Source: Dorea sp. AM10-31 (GTDB lineage Bacteria > Bacillota > Clostridia > Lachnospirales > Lachnospiraceae). Taken from it: a stretch of 64,000 bases of DNA. Of this stretch, positions 1 through 8,483 are shown in pieces. Each line of letters opens with the position of its first letter. Positions within the stretch are counted from its first letter, which is position 1. The notes under the pieces were generated by a model, which did no database searches, was not told the origin of the DNA, and saw only the letters and a program-made list of their open reading frames with translations. A program made the translations under genes and the position numbers. The stretch is taken from assembly GCF_003435815.1 (NCBI RefSeq), contig NZ_QTUV01000005.1:126501-190500 (forward strand), written 5' to 3'.

Positions 1-468
1 ATGCCGGAACATGGAGCCATCTTTCATGCGATGCCCGTACACGATACTGTTACCGTCTGCAAAATCCGCATTTGCATTTGAATCTAAGAAAATGCTTCCC
101 AGCGTATTCTCATTATTTGAAAATGTTTTATGCAGATAAGTCTGGTTGTCTTTCCCCTGCACAATCGGATAATTAATTTCCTTCGGTTTCGGAGAAAAAC
201 GAATCCATCCTATCGTATCTGCATTTATTTTCTTCAACTTATCAAAATCCACCTGAAACTCATCTACGGATCTTTCCGAATCTTTATCCTGTGTCACCGC
301 CAGTTTGCGTACTTTCTTATATTCATCCCGTCCGTCTTTGTAGCCTTTTCCGATTTTCAGAAGGTTATATCCGGAAACGCAGAATACAATCACCGCAATT
401 ACTAAAATGATATTCAGCAGAAAATTACTTTTCTTCCTTCTTCCTCTGTGATGTTTTCTTTCACTCAT
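1..468 (-). CDS. srtB: Class B sortase, N-terminal part (runs off the window)
   Basis: The 156 visible residues begin with a basic stretch and one membrane segment (about residues 15-35), then the start of a sortase beta-barrel. Motifs include DTIGWIRF, INYPIVQG, a TYLHKTF block and SIVYGHRM, whose histidine (about residue 146) corresponds to the catalytic His of SrtB-type sortases. The catalytic Cys and Arg lie beyond base 1. Sortases are membrane-anchored transpeptidases that attach secreted proteins to the cell wall or build pili; class B usually recognises NPxTG-like signals. The start is supported by a GGAG 8-10 bases upstream. No substrate with a recognisable sorting signal was seen here. 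Family call secure, substrate unknown. Confidence 0.88.
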   Translation of the reverse strand, partial: MSERKHHRGRRKKSNFLLNIILVIAVIVFCVSGYNLLKIGKGYKDGRDEYKKVRKLAVTQDKDSERSVDEFQVDFDKLKKINADTIGWIRFSPKPKEINYPIVQGKDNQTYLHKTFSNNENTLGSIFLDSNANADFADGNSIVYGHRMKDGSMFRH

Positions 469-799
469 CCGCACCACTCCTTCAACTATTGTCTTTACAT
501 TATAACAAGCCTTACCTACTTCTGCCAGTGTCAATTAATAAAGCGTGTGCCTTTCCCCCCGTTCTTGTGCCAGATGCAATTTTCTGCAATACTCTGCTTT
601 CCTCGCAAGTACGCGTCTCCTTTGGTTTTTCCATTATAACAAACCAATAAAATACCATAATCGGTGTTCAAAAAAGAGTGTACTTCCTCCTGAAGAGTTT
701 TATATATCAGAAACGACGTTTCCAGTTCTCATTATTAAAAAAGACAGCTCATCACCTCCTCATAACAGGAAAGCTATAGCTGCCTTTTTCTCGCATTAT

Positions 800-912
800 T
801 TATTTAATTTTAATCGTTATTGTTCCATATTTGCCTGAGCCGTCTTTTGCCTTTGCAGTAATCTTCACTTTTTTGCCTTTTCCGGCTTTCATATTAGACA
901 AATAAATTCCCG
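800..912 (-). pseudogene. Decayed C-terminal tail of an Ig-like surface protein
   Basis: Read on the minus strand, this segment encodes a tail containing NMKAGKGKKVKITAKAKDG followed by GKYGTITIKIK and a TAA stop. This is typical of the last strands of bacterial Ig-like (BIG2-type) domains. Upstream the frame becomes AT-rich and meets a TGA at about 980, with no start or signal peptide, so it looks like the remnant of a deleted surface-protein gene. It could instead be a chance similarity. The rest of 469-1107 shows no gene I can support. Confidence 0.4.
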
Positions 913-1107
913 GATAAGTTTTATAAAATATAAAATATTTTAATTTATGTGATAGATGTTTTCGGTATACCCTCCCTCATTTTTTTGTCAAAACATCAAT
1001 TTATACTTTTTTAATGACCTTTCACTTCTTCTTAATTGACTTTAAAATCTGTGGGTATATCATTATGAAATATAGAAATAATCTTATAGAAATCAGAGGT
1101 GTGAGAT

Positions 1108-1512
1108 ATGAATCGGTTCAAAGAAAAATTTATGCAATTCATGTATGGAAGATACGGAATAGATACATTAGGAAAATGGACAGTCGGGCTGGGACTCGCA
1201 ATTATGCTGATCGCCGGATGGACATCTAATTCCAAGTTGTCTCTCCTTTCCTGGGTGCTCATTATTTATTCCTATTACCGGATGTTTTCCAGAAATATTT
1301 ATAAACGTTCCCACGAAAATCAACTCTTTCTTGGAAAGACCGCGAAGATCCGTAGCTGGTTCTTCCATAAGAAAAGTATGATGCTGCAGCGCAAGACACA
1401 TCATATTTACCGGTGTCCGGGATGCAAGCAGAAAATAAGAATCCCGCGTGGCAAAGGACGGATTGAGATCACCTGCCCAAAATGCCACACGACATTTATA
1501 AAGAACAGTTAA
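1108..1512 (+). CDS. Small membrane protein with C-terminal zinc ribbon
   Basis: This 134-residue protein has a basic N-terminus, two hydrophobic segments (about residues 24-40 and 45-60), a basic linker and a C-terminal CPGCKQ...CPKC pair (about residues 103-129) that should bind zinc. The tail should be cytosolic. The start follows a GAGGTGTGAG sequence. It is transcribed toward rpoN, with only three bases between the two stop codons. Proteins of this layout are common in Lachnospiraceae but I know of no assigned function; a nucleic-acid-binding or protein-interaction role for the ribbon is inference. Confidence 0.75.
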   Translation: MNRFKEKFMQFMYGRYGIDTLGKWTVGLGLAIMLIAGWTSNSKLSLLSWVLIIYSYYRMFSRNIYKRSHENQLFLGKTAKIRSWFFHKKSMMLQRKTHHIYRCPGCKQKIRIPRGKGRIEITCPKCHTTFIKNS

Positions 1513-1515
1513 AAA

Positions 1516-2892
1516 TCAGACAACGGAGTCCTGTTTCCAGTCCTTTCTTCCGGATGCTCCCGGTATTCCTTCCTGATCCCGGTATTTTGCAACGGTTCTT
1601 CTGGAAATCTGGATTCCCTTTTCATTTAATAATTTTGTTATAGCCGCATCACTGTACGGTTTCTTTTTGTTTTCCTGTCTTATCAATTCTCTTATCATTC
1701 CCTTAATAGCAGTGCTGGATTGTTCTGCATTTTCCTGCATACCACGAACAAAGAAATAACTTAACGGGAAAATCCCCTGGCTGCATTGCAAATATTTTTT
1801 ATTCACCGCACGACTCACTGTCGATTCATGTATTCCGATCTCTTCCGCTGCGTCTGCCAGACGATATGGTTTTAAATATGCACTGCCATGTTCAAAAAAA
1901 TCTTTTTGATGTACTACTATTGCTCTTGCCACTTTTAACAAAGTTGTATTTCGCTGCTCTATGCTCTGTTTCACCCAGTTTGCCTGTTTTATCTTCTGTT
2001 CCAGATAATCTTTCACTTCCTGAGATGAATTATTTTTTTGCATCTGACTGTAATATGGACTGATCGATATATCGGCATACATCCAGTCATTTAACAGAAT
2101 GTCGTAATATTCTTTAAATTTCACAACAATTACATCGGGAATAATGTATTTCATCTGTTGTCTGTTACTGAAAGATCCACCCGGCTTTGGGGAAAGCGTT
2201 TTCAGTCGTTCACACATAACTAAAATTTCATCTATTGAGAGTTTCATCTTTTTTGCAATCTGTGGAATTTTATTTTCTCCAAGCAACGGAAGACATTCTG
2301 TCACCAGTTTTTCCATATTATGATCCAGTTCCCCCCGTCGCTGCAATTGCAGTTGAAGGCATTGCTGCAGATTCATTGCTGCAACACCTGCCGGCTCCAA
2401 TGTACGCACCTCTTCTATAAGCTGTATTACATGTTCTTTCGTCTCACCTACACTGTCCACAATATCTTCTACAGTATCTGTGAGATATCCCCGGTCATCC
2501 AGACTGTCCAGAATAAATTTTAAAATCTTCTCATCCCTGTCGCTGTACTCCTTCCATAAAAGCTGCGACCAGAGATAGTCCTGCAGTGTTTCTTCGTCGT
2601 TTGGATCCACATTCCATTTATTTTTCAGATTGGAAATATCATCATCATCGCTCTGTCTCTGTGTCAGATAATGATACTGTTCCTCTGCAGATGTCTGCTG
2701 TTGCCTTTCTTCAATAGATTCTGTTCCAGTATTTTCATTTACATGTTCATCCAATTCTACAACCGGATTCTCCAGCATTACTTCATTCACATATTCTTTT
2801 AATTCCTGCGAAGTCATCTGTAAAATTTCCACGGACTGTATCATTTTCTCTGTCAAAATCTGTTTTTGTTTCTGTTGTAATTCAAGTCTCAT
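1516..2892 (-). CDS. rpoN: RNA polymerase sigma-54 factor
   Basis: RpoN directs RNA polymerase to -24/-12 promoters and needs an AAA+ activator to melt them. The N-terminal region I is recognisable (LQQKQKQILTEKMIQSVEILQM), followed by an acidic region II, the core-binding domain, an HTH (AAEEIGIHESTVSRAV) and, near the C-terminus, the RpoN box (SRRTVAKYRDQ). I place the start at the second ATG, preceded by GGTGGAG and matching the family's usual N-terminus; a start 27 bases further upstream (2919) is possible. A matching activator and promoter lie 6-7 kb away in this window (9208-11415), so the gene very probably serves that circuit, among others. Confidence 0.95.
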   Translation of the reverse strand: MRLELQQKQKQILTEKMIQSVEILQMTSQELKEYVNEVMLENPVVELDEHVNENTGTESIEERQQQTSAEEQYHYLTQRQSDDDDISNLKNKWNVDPNDEETLQDYLWSQLLWKEYSDRDEKILKFILDSLDDRGYLTDTVEDIVDSVGETKEHVIQLIEEVRTLEPAGVAAMNLQQCLQLQLQRRGELDHNMEKLVTECLPLLGENKIPQIAKKMKLSIDEILVMCERLKTLSPKPGGSFSNRQQMKYIIPDVIVVKFKEYYDILLNDWMYADISISPYYSQMQKNNSSQEVKDYLEQKIKQANWVKQSIEQRNTTLLKVARAIVVHQKDFFEHGSAYLKPYRLADAAEEIGIHESTVSRAVNKKYLQCSQGIFPLSYFFVRGMQENAEQSSTAIKGMIRELIRQENKKKPYSDAAITKLLNEKGIQISRRTVAKYRDQEGIPGASGRKDWKQDSVV

Positions 2893-2937
2893 ACACTCCA
2901 CCGCTGTCCTTTTTCGCATTTTCTCGTCACCATAGCA

Positions 2938-2970
2938 GAAAAATCCTGCCCGAATCGGACAGGATTTTTG
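2938..2970 (-). terminator. Terminator downstream of tRNA-Cys
   Basis: A strong hairpin has arms AAATCCTG and CAGGATTT extended by a CCGA/CGGG part, followed by T residues on the minus strand. It separates tRNA-Cys from rpoN. Confidence 0.8.
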
Positions 2971-2976
2971 TTATAA

Positions 2977-3047
2977 AGGCGCCAACCAGATTTGAACTGG
3001 TGATAGAGGTGTTGCAGACCTTTGCCTTACCACTTGGCTATGGCGCC
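2977..3047 (-). tRNA. tRNA-Cys (anticodon GCA)
   Basis: On the minus strand a full cloverleaf can be folded: acceptor GGCGCCA pairing with TGGCGCC, a D arm with AGTGGTAAGGCA, anticodon loop CTGCAAC with GCA at 3013-3015, a short variable region and a T arm with GTTCAAATC. The discriminator is T, as is usual for tRNA-Cys. No CCA is encoded. Total length is 71 bases. Confidence 0.95.
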
Positions 3048-3134
3048 ATCTATGTGCATTTGTTATTATAGCAAATGCACAGGTATTCGTCAATAACAGA
3101 ATCTTAATTCTACTGTCAGATTTTTAATATTTTT

Positions 3135-3773
3135 CTAAAATCCCAGGTCTTCATTTACAAGGATTACTTTAATCCGGTTTGGATGTTTAGAATAACGTGT
3201 CACCAGAAACTGACAGCAAATCGTGTCCGGATTCTTACAGTCAAAGCAGGAACCTGTTTTGCAGCAAGGTGTATCCAGCCCGAAGCGCTGCGCATTGATC
3301 GGCGCCGCCTCATTTCTTGCGCGAGACCATGCATTTTCCAGATCCTTTGTAACCTTATTCATACCGATGATCATAATAACATTTCTCGGTCCATATGCAA
3401 TTGCGGACACACGATTGGCGTTGCCATCAATATTTACAAGCACACCACTTTCCGTAATCGCATTAGCACTTGTCAGGAAGAAGTCACTGTCGTAAGTTGC
3501 CAGCTCAATTTCCCGTTTTTCTTCTTTGTTCTTTGCCGCATCACGATTATAAACTTTATAATTACCTTGACAGACTGCATCCTTTAATCCGATCTCGGCG
3601 ATCGACCTCGAACCGCCCCAGGCAATTGAACTTCCTTCCGGAATGAGCCTGAGTGCGATCTGCAATGCTTCTTCCTTAGAGTCCGCATAGTAGCCTTCCA
3701 TATTGCGGGTTTCCAAATTCTTAATCATGCGCTCGCCCAGGAGCACATTTCTCTTGATACGATTTTCATCCAT
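3135..3773 (-). CDS. LUD-domain (LutC/YkgG-like) protein
   Basis: This 212-residue protein matches the LUD family (formerly DUF162), whose known members LutB/LutC take part in L-lactate oxidation in other Firmicutes. The segment SSIAWGGSRSIAEIGL (about residues 48-63) resembles the family's phosphate- or cofactor-binding loop, and the NAITESGVLVNIDGNANRVSAIAYGP region is conserved. A C-terminal cluster CCKTGSCFDCKNPDTICC could bind a metal or FeS centre. No lutA or lutB neighbour is present, so its partner and substrate are unknown. It stands between tRNA-Cys and a PucR-type regulator. Confidence 0.8.
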   Translation of the reverse strand: MDENRIKRNVLLGERMIKNLETRNMEGYYADSKEEALQIALRLIPEGSSIAWGGSRSIAEIGLKDAVCQGNYKVYNRDAAKNKEEKREIELATYDSDFFLTSANAITESGVLVNIDGNANRVSAIAYGPRNVIMIIGMNKVTKDLENAWSRARNEAAPINAQRFGLDTPCCKTGSCFDCKNPDTICCQFLVTRYSKHPNRIKVILVNEDLGF

Positions 3774-3843
3774 AGTCTTCTCCTCCTGTCCACATATTTC
3801 ACATCATTCCCTCCACATTCCCTGTGGGAAATGTGGAGTACTT

Positions 3844-3889
3844 TTAAAAGGGGACGGGGCTTTTCTAGAAAAGCCCCGTCCCCTTTTAA
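3844..3889. repeat. GGGGACGGGG palindrome (REP-like), copy 1
   Basis: This is a perfect 46-bp palindrome centred at 3866/3867, with arms containing AAAAGGGGACGGGGCTTTTC. It overlaps the stop codon of the PucR gene. Related copies sit at 18454-18534 and 26036-26125. A second hairpin (CTCCACATT...AATGTGGAG) lies beside it at 3811-3838. Such elements resemble REP sequences mobilised by Y1-type (RAYT) transposases, none of which is in the window. Confidence 0.8.
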
Positions 3890-5040
3890 GCTTTACGGTT
3901 ATTATACCACATCTCGCCGATACGCAAAATATAAAATGAAAGCATAATCTTTGTGCGGTTCTCATTATTTAAAATATCATACCCCAGTATTTCTTTGATA
4001 GCATTCAATTTGTAAGTCAGTGTATTCTTATGGCAGTATAATTCCTGTGCTGTGCAGACTGTGCTGCACTCATTCTCAAAATATGCCTGCAGGATTGCCA
4101 CATAATCTGTCTGATGTTCTCTGTCATACTGGAGCAGACTGCCCAGTGTCTCGTCCACAAATTTCGTATATAATGTCGGTTCTTTAAAGTCAGTCAGTAT
4201 TTTGTAAATGCCAAGCTCATTATATACAAGATAATTCTTCGGAATTGCTGTCTTCGTAAGCTGATATGCAATCTGTGCAGATTCAAAGGATCGGTGGATC
4301 TCATTTAATTTGTTCACCGTAATTCCAATTCCTGCATAAATATTCTCATCATTTTCACACATATCCCCCACACATTCCTTCACCCACGCCTCAAAATGAC
4401 CGGCTACCAGAACTGTAAGAATACCCTGTTCTTTGTAAATAATACTCTTCTTCATAGAATAACGGATATCGCGCTCCAGATCTTCCAGAATACTATTGCC
4501 TTTATCCGTATCATAAGTGTGACAACTGATACGGATAACAATATAAGAATAATCTTCAAAAAAGCCATTGCGTTCCAGATGATTCTGATACATATCCTGA
4601 CTGTCCGGATAATAAATTGCATTTTTCAGTGCATTTACCAGATTCGTCTCAATCTGCTCATTCTTCAGCAAAATTTCCGAGAAAAGCCGCATAATATCGA
4701 TATAAGGCGTGTCCCATGACGCTGAAAACAACGGAAGTTTCTTCTCATTACAATAATCTACAATCTCCTGCGGAAATCCCATTCCATCATGCATTCCCAC
4801 AATCAGTCCCCCCGCATTTTTTTCACAGAGACAATCGATAAATTTCTTCAGCCATTCATTGGATTCATAATTAAGTCCCGAATTAAACAGTAGTTCATTT
4901 CCATGCAGAAATTGTGTAAATTCAATATCCTCTACCATATGTATCCAGCTGATTCTTTTTTCAAAGCAGCTCTGCGTACAAAGCCTGATATTGTACTCTG
5001 GAATCAGCTGTACGTATAATTTTTCCAGTTCTACGGCCAT
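3886..5040 (-). CDS. PucR-family transcriptional regulator
   Basis: This 384-residue cytosolic regulator has an N-terminal PucR-type sensory region (about residues 8-120: ISWIHMVEDIEFTQFLHGNELLF, then GGLIVGMHDGMGFPQEIVDYC), a central GGDEF-like connector (about 160-270) and a C-terminal HTH_30 (QELYCHKNTLTYKLNAIKEI, about 325-350) followed by a dimerising helix. Family members control purine, allantoin or amino-acid catabolism; the inducer here cannot be told. It might control the adjacent LUD gene or metY. Three AGCACAA motifs in the upstream gap (5086, 5161 and, inverted, 5191) are candidate operators. The last codon abuts the palindromic repeat. Confidence 0.85.
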   Translation of the reverse strand: MAVELEKLYVQLIPEYNIRLCTQSCFEKRISWIHMVEDIEFTQFLHGNELLFNSGLNYESNEWLKKFIDCLCEKNAGGLIVGMHDGMGFPQEIVDYCNEKKLPLFSASWDTPYIDIMRLFSEILLKNEQIETNLVNALKNAIYYPDSQDMYQNHLERNGFFEDYSYIVIRISCHTYDTDKGNSILEDLERDIRYSMKKSIIYKEQGILTVLVAGHFEAWVKECVGDMCENDENIYAGIGITVNKLNEIHRSFESAQIAYQLTKTAIPKNYLVYNELGIYKILTDFKEPTLYTKFVDETLGSLLQYDREHQTDYVAILQAYFENECSTVCTAQELYCHKNTLTYKLNAIKEILGYDILNNENRTKIMLSFYILRIGEMWYNNRKA

Positions 5041-5224
5041 AAAACATCTCCTTTTTTGAAATTATTGTATCATTTTTGTGATCAGAGCACAATTTATATC
5101 TGTTTTTCTGTTTACAAAACCTATGTTAAATCTGGATAATTCATGTTATATTGTCATTGAAGCACAAAGCTATTGATAGCATCCCCGAAATTTGTGCTCC
5201 ATATTTGAACTTCAGATTATTGAA

Positions 5225-5267
5225 TATTAATAAAAGCCGAAGTATTTCCACTTCGGCTTTTATTAAT
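5225..5267 (-). terminator. Terminator downstream of metY
   Basis: A long hairpin has arms ATTAATAAAAGCCGAAGT and ACTTCGGCTTTTATTAAT. It is T-rich on both sides and so could act in both directions between metY and pucR. Confidence 0.85.
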
Positions 5268-5301
5268 TATCTAAAAGAACGCTTTTAGCGTCAAGAGGGG
5301 C

Positions 5302-6606
5302 TTATTTTACTGCCTCAAATGCTGCATCTAATGCTGCAATCAAATCTTCTACTTTTTCAATTCCGATAGAAAGACGGATTGTGTTTGGTTTAATTCCCTG
5401 ATCTAACAGTTCTTCCTCTGTGCACTGGCTGTGTGTTGTTGTTGCCGGATGGATTACAAGAGATTTTACATCTGCAACATTTGCAAGCAGTGAGAAAATG
5501 GACAGGTGATCAATGAAATCCTGCGCCGTCTTGGCATCTCCTTTAATCTCAAATGTAAAGATAGATCCACCACCGTTCGGTAAATATTTCTTATATAATT
5601 CGTGGCTCGGCTCACTCTCAAGAGACGGATGATGTACTGCCTCTACCTGTGGGTGATTTGCCAGGTAATCTACGATTTTCAGCGCGTTGCTTACGTGACG
5701 TTCTACACGAAGTGATAATGTCTCTAATCCCTGAAGGAATAAGAATGCATGGAATGGAGAAAGTGTTGCTCCTGTATCACGTAAGATAATTGCACGAATG
5801 TATGTAACGAAAGCTGCCGGTGCAGTTGCATCTGCAAATGAAATTCCGTGGTAGCTTGGGTTCGGATCAGAGATCCATGGGAATTTTCCACTTGCTTTCC
5901 AGTCGAAGTTTCCTCCTTCAATGATGACACCACCGATTGCTGTTCCGTGTCCACCGATGAATTTTGTTGCTGAATGTACAACGATGTCTGCGCCATATTC
6001 AAATGGACGGATCAGATATGGTGTTGCAAATGTTGAATCTACAACCAATGGAATATTGTGTTTGTGTGCAATTTTTGCAATCTCTTCCAGATCAACTAAA
6101 TTAGAGTTCGGATTTCCTAATGTCTCAACAAAGATTGCTTTTGTATTTTCCTGGATTGCTGCTTCAAATGAACCTTCAACTTCCGGATCAACGAATGTTG
6201 TTGTTACACCGTTTGTAAGTGGAAGTGTATGTGCCAGAAGGTTATATGTTCCTCCGTAAATAGTCTTAGATGCTACGATATGCTCACCTGTTTTTGCAAG
6301 TGCCTGGAATGTATAATCGATTGCTGCTGCTCCGGATGCAACTGCAAGTGCTGCAGAACCACCTTCCAATGAAGCAATACGCTGTTCAAATACATCTTCT
6401 GTCGGATTTGTAAGTCTTCCGTAAATATTTCCTGCATCGCGAAGTCCAAATCTGTCAGCTGCATGCTGTGAGTTATGGAATACATAAGATGATGATGCAT
6501 AAATCGGAACTGCTCTTGCGTCCGTTGCCGGATCAGCCTGCTCCTGTCCAATGTGTAACTGTCTTGTTTCAAATCCCCAGTTTTTTGAATCCTTAATATC
6601 TGCCAT
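5302..6606 (-). CDS. metY: O-acetylhomoserine sulfhydrylase (MetY-type)
   Basis: This 434-residue PLP enzyme of the Cys/Met metabolism family converts O-acetyl-L-homoserine and sulfide to homocysteine, the direct-sulfhydrylation route to methionine. The PLP lysine lies in SATKFIGGHGT (about residue 213). Other family blocks are YGRLTNPTEDVFEQRIASLEGG, ASGAAAIDYT, ETLGNPNSNL and the C-terminal HPATTTHSQ...GIKPNTIRLSIGIE. The length of about 430 residues and the SKFPWISDPNPSYHG-like insertion favour MetY over the shorter MetB/MetC enzymes. It is monocistronic, with GGAGGGACAAAATT before the ATG. It probably cooperates with cysK and the methionine-type transporter at 13-16 kb. Confidence 0.93.
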   Translation of the reverse strand: MADIKDSKNWGFETRQLHIGQEQADPATDARAVPIYASSSYVFHNSQHAADRFGLRDAGNIYGRLTNPTEDVFEQRIASLEGGSAALAVASGAAAIDYTFQALAKTGEHIVASKTIYGGTYNLLAHTLPLTNGVTTTFVDPEVEGSFEAAIQENTKAIFVETLGNPNSNLVDLEEIAKIAHKHNIPLVVDSTFATPYLIRPFEYGADIVVHSATKFIGGHGTAIGGVIIEGGNFDWKASGKFPWISDPNPSYHGISFADATAPAAFVTYIRAIILRDTGATLSPFHAFLFLQGLETLSLRVERHVSNALKIVDYLANHPQVEAVHHPSLESEPSHELYKKYLPNGGGSIFTFEIKGDAKTAQDFIDHLSIFSLLANVADVKSLVIHPATTTHSQCTEEELLDQGIKPNTIRLSIGIEKVEDLIAALDAAFEAVK

Positions 6607-6763
6607 AATTTTGTCCCTCCATATTACGCTTACTGCGTTTCCTTAATTTGCCCTTTTTTGTTGTGTTTCTTTGTTTCTGTAAACAGACTAACATGGTAGG
6701 TAATTCTTGTCTAATACATAAGAAAAATATCCAGTTATAGGATGAAGCTATAACTCAGGGAAC

Positions 6764-6812
6764 AAAAAACAAAACAGACTATCACTTTATTTTCTTAAAA
6801 TGACAGTCTGCT
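6764..6812 (-). terminator. Terminator of the yjiHG-amidohydrolase operon
   Basis: Hairpin arms CAGACTGTCA and TGATAGTCTG (minus strand) are followed by TTTTGTTTTTTG. A separate perfect hairpin, AGTTATAG with CTATAACT, lies at 6733-6755. Confidence 0.7.
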
Positions 6813-6849
6813 TTTCTTAGAGGGTGTTTATTTTATTTTTCCTTATTTC

Positions 6850-7980
6850 TTAATCATGCATCCGTTTTTCTACCAGTCTGCACCAAATCTGTACACCATA
6901 TTCCAGTGCCTTTGTATCAATCACAACATTTGGATTATGGAATCCCGGAACTGCATCCGCTCCCAGTCCCATATAAGTCGTTTTGCAATGCAGCTTCTGT
7001 GTATAGTAATGGAAATCTTCTCCACCTGAATTTTTGAAGATTCCAATTGAACCATGTTCGCCAAATACATCCAGAATTGTTTCTTCTGCAAGTTTAATCA
7101 TATCATCATCAAATTCTGCTGCCGGAACTCCACTGTTAAATGTTAATGTCGCTTCTGCTCCGACTGCTTCGCATGCTTTTGTCACAGCTCTGACAACCAG
7201 TTCTTTCATATGTTCAATCTCTTCATTGCTCTCTGAACGAAGATCCAACGCCATAAATGCTTCTTCAGGGATATTATTATATGTTTCTCCCGGAATTTTA
7301 ACATTTGTCACTTTTACAGAACTCGGGATTGCCGGATTTACACGGATCATATTAACAGCCTGTGTAGACAGCGACAGTGCATCTGCTACGTTGACACCAA
7401 GATGTGGTTTTGAACCATGCGCAGTTTTTCCTTTGATAGAAAAATGCATAATACAGCTTGCATTATGATACATTGCCGGTATTGCCTTTCCCAGTCTGCA
7501 ATCCTGTTTCGGGCGCAAATGCATGCCAACCATTTCCTCAACATCATTCAGTACTCCTGATTCAATCACTTTTAAAGCACCAAACAATTTTTCTTCTGCC
7601 GGCTGAAATAAAATTTTCAGTCTTCCTGCCTTCACCAGTCCTCTGTTCTTAATTTCTCTTGCAGCAACCAACAGCATAGAAATGTGTCCATCATGTCCAC
7701 ATGCATGAATAATTTTGCGTTCTCCATTGATAATAAATTCCAGCGCATCTATATCTGCTCTTAACGCCAGTACAGGTCCCGGTTTACCAGAATCAATCGT
7801 CACAAGAATACCTGTTCCTGCAATTCCCGAAACAATATCTTCATCCCTGAATCCACATTTCTTTAATTCACTCAGAATAAATGCAGATGTCTTATACTCT
7901 TCAAATCCCAGTTCTGGAATTGTATGTAAATAATCATAAACCTCATGTACATAAGTGATATAATCTTTCTGTTCTGCCAT
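6850..7980 (-). CDS. M20-family amidohydrolase / metallopeptidase
   Basis: This 376-residue cytosolic di-metal hydrolase belongs to the M20D branch (hippurate hydrolase, N-acyl-amino-acid amidohydrolase, AbgB-like). Metal-binding motifs are HACGHDGH (residues 92-99), PAEE (127-130), a GMHLRP block and the C-terminal NSGGEDFHYY. A dimerisation domain is inserted after about residue 180. Such enzymes remove an acyl or aminoacyl group from an amino acid or dipeptide; the substrate here is unknown. It is the last gene of a three-gene operon with a YjiH/YjiG-type membrane pair, which suggests the pair imports its substrate, paralleling the E. coli yjiH-yjiG-iadA order. Sigma-54 control is expected from the promoter at 9208. 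Confidence 0.88.
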   Translation of the reverse strand: MAEQKDYITYVHEVYDYLHTIPELGFEEYKTSAFILSELKKCGFRDEDIVSGIAGTGILVTIDSGKPGPVLALRADIDALEFIINGERKIIHACGHDGHISMLLVAAREIKNRGLVKAGRLKILFQPAEEKLFGALKVIESGVLNDVEEMVGMHLRPKQDCRLGKAIPAMYHNASCIMHFSIKGKTAHGSKPHLGVNVADALSLSTQAVNMIRVNPAIPSSVKVTNVKIPGETYNNIPEEAFMALDLRSESNEEIEHMKELVVRAVTKACEAVGAEATLTFNSGVPAAEFDDDMIKLAEETILDVFGEHGSIGIFKNSGGEDFHYYTQKLHCKTTYMGLGADAVPGFHNPNVVIDTKALEYGVQIWCRLVEKRMHD

Positions 7981-8008
7981 TGTTCTTTCTCCTTTCTGCT
8001 ACATTATT

Positions 8009-8479
8009 TTAAACAATAAAATAATTCATGATCAACATTGCAATAATTCCATTTACAGTTGCAATCGTAAACATATGAGGATAGTATTTCGTATCCAGTT
8101 CAGCTGTTCCAAGCATACGTCCCATGAACTGCACCTGTGCTCCGGAAAGCAATAATGCCGGAAGCATAATTGCAACCTGTGCACTTGTCATCTGTCCAGC
8201 CGTAAAAAGTCCGGCGATAACACCTGCGGCTCCTCCCATAGATACAAAAATTGCCATCCATGCTGTTGCAGCAACACCCGGGAGTCCAAAGATTCCCATG
8301 ATCGGTGTAAATACTTTTCCGATAATTTCCATTAATCCGGTCAGATTTAAGATTGAAATCACAGCAAATCCAAAAATAATATTCGGAACCATAGAATTTG
8401 TACCGATCTTAAATCCATTTCTCGCTCCGCCTACAAATGCGTCAATAATATTTCCCTTCTTCTCTGTCTTTGCTTCCAT
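8009..8479 (-). CDS. yjiG: YjiG-like membrane protein (nucleoside-recognition/gate domain)
   Basis: This 156-residue membrane protein is close to the size of E. coli YjiG (153). It has about four hydrophobic segments and the gate-domain pattern SMVPNIIFGFAVISILNLTG and GLPGVAATAWMAIFVSMGGAAG. It overlaps no gene, starting four bases after the yjiH stop, and is clearly cotranscribed with it. Pairs of such half-domain proteins are thought to form a transporter together, though the substrate has not been firmly assigned. The downstream amidohydrolase suggests an acylated amino acid or dipeptide (inference). Confidence 0.78.
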   Translation of the reverse strand: MEAKTEKKGNIIDAFVGGARNGFKIGTNSMVPNIIFGFAVISILNLTGLMEIIGKVFTPIMGIFGLPGVAATAWMAIFVSMGGAAGVIAGLFTAGQMTSAQVAIMLPALLLSGAQVQFMGRMLGTAELDTKYYPHMFTIATVNGIIAMLIMNYFIV

Positions 8480-8483
8480 ATGT

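Noticed and set aside
5115..5125. AAAACCTATG near pucR as another copy of the cysK operator
   Set aside because: Only one half-site matches and the inverted partner is missing.
6607..6730. A sulfur-responsive leader (S-box, T-box or Cys-rich ORF) upstream of metY
   Set aside because: The leader is short and shows neither a Cys-rich ORF nor recognisable riboswitch elements.
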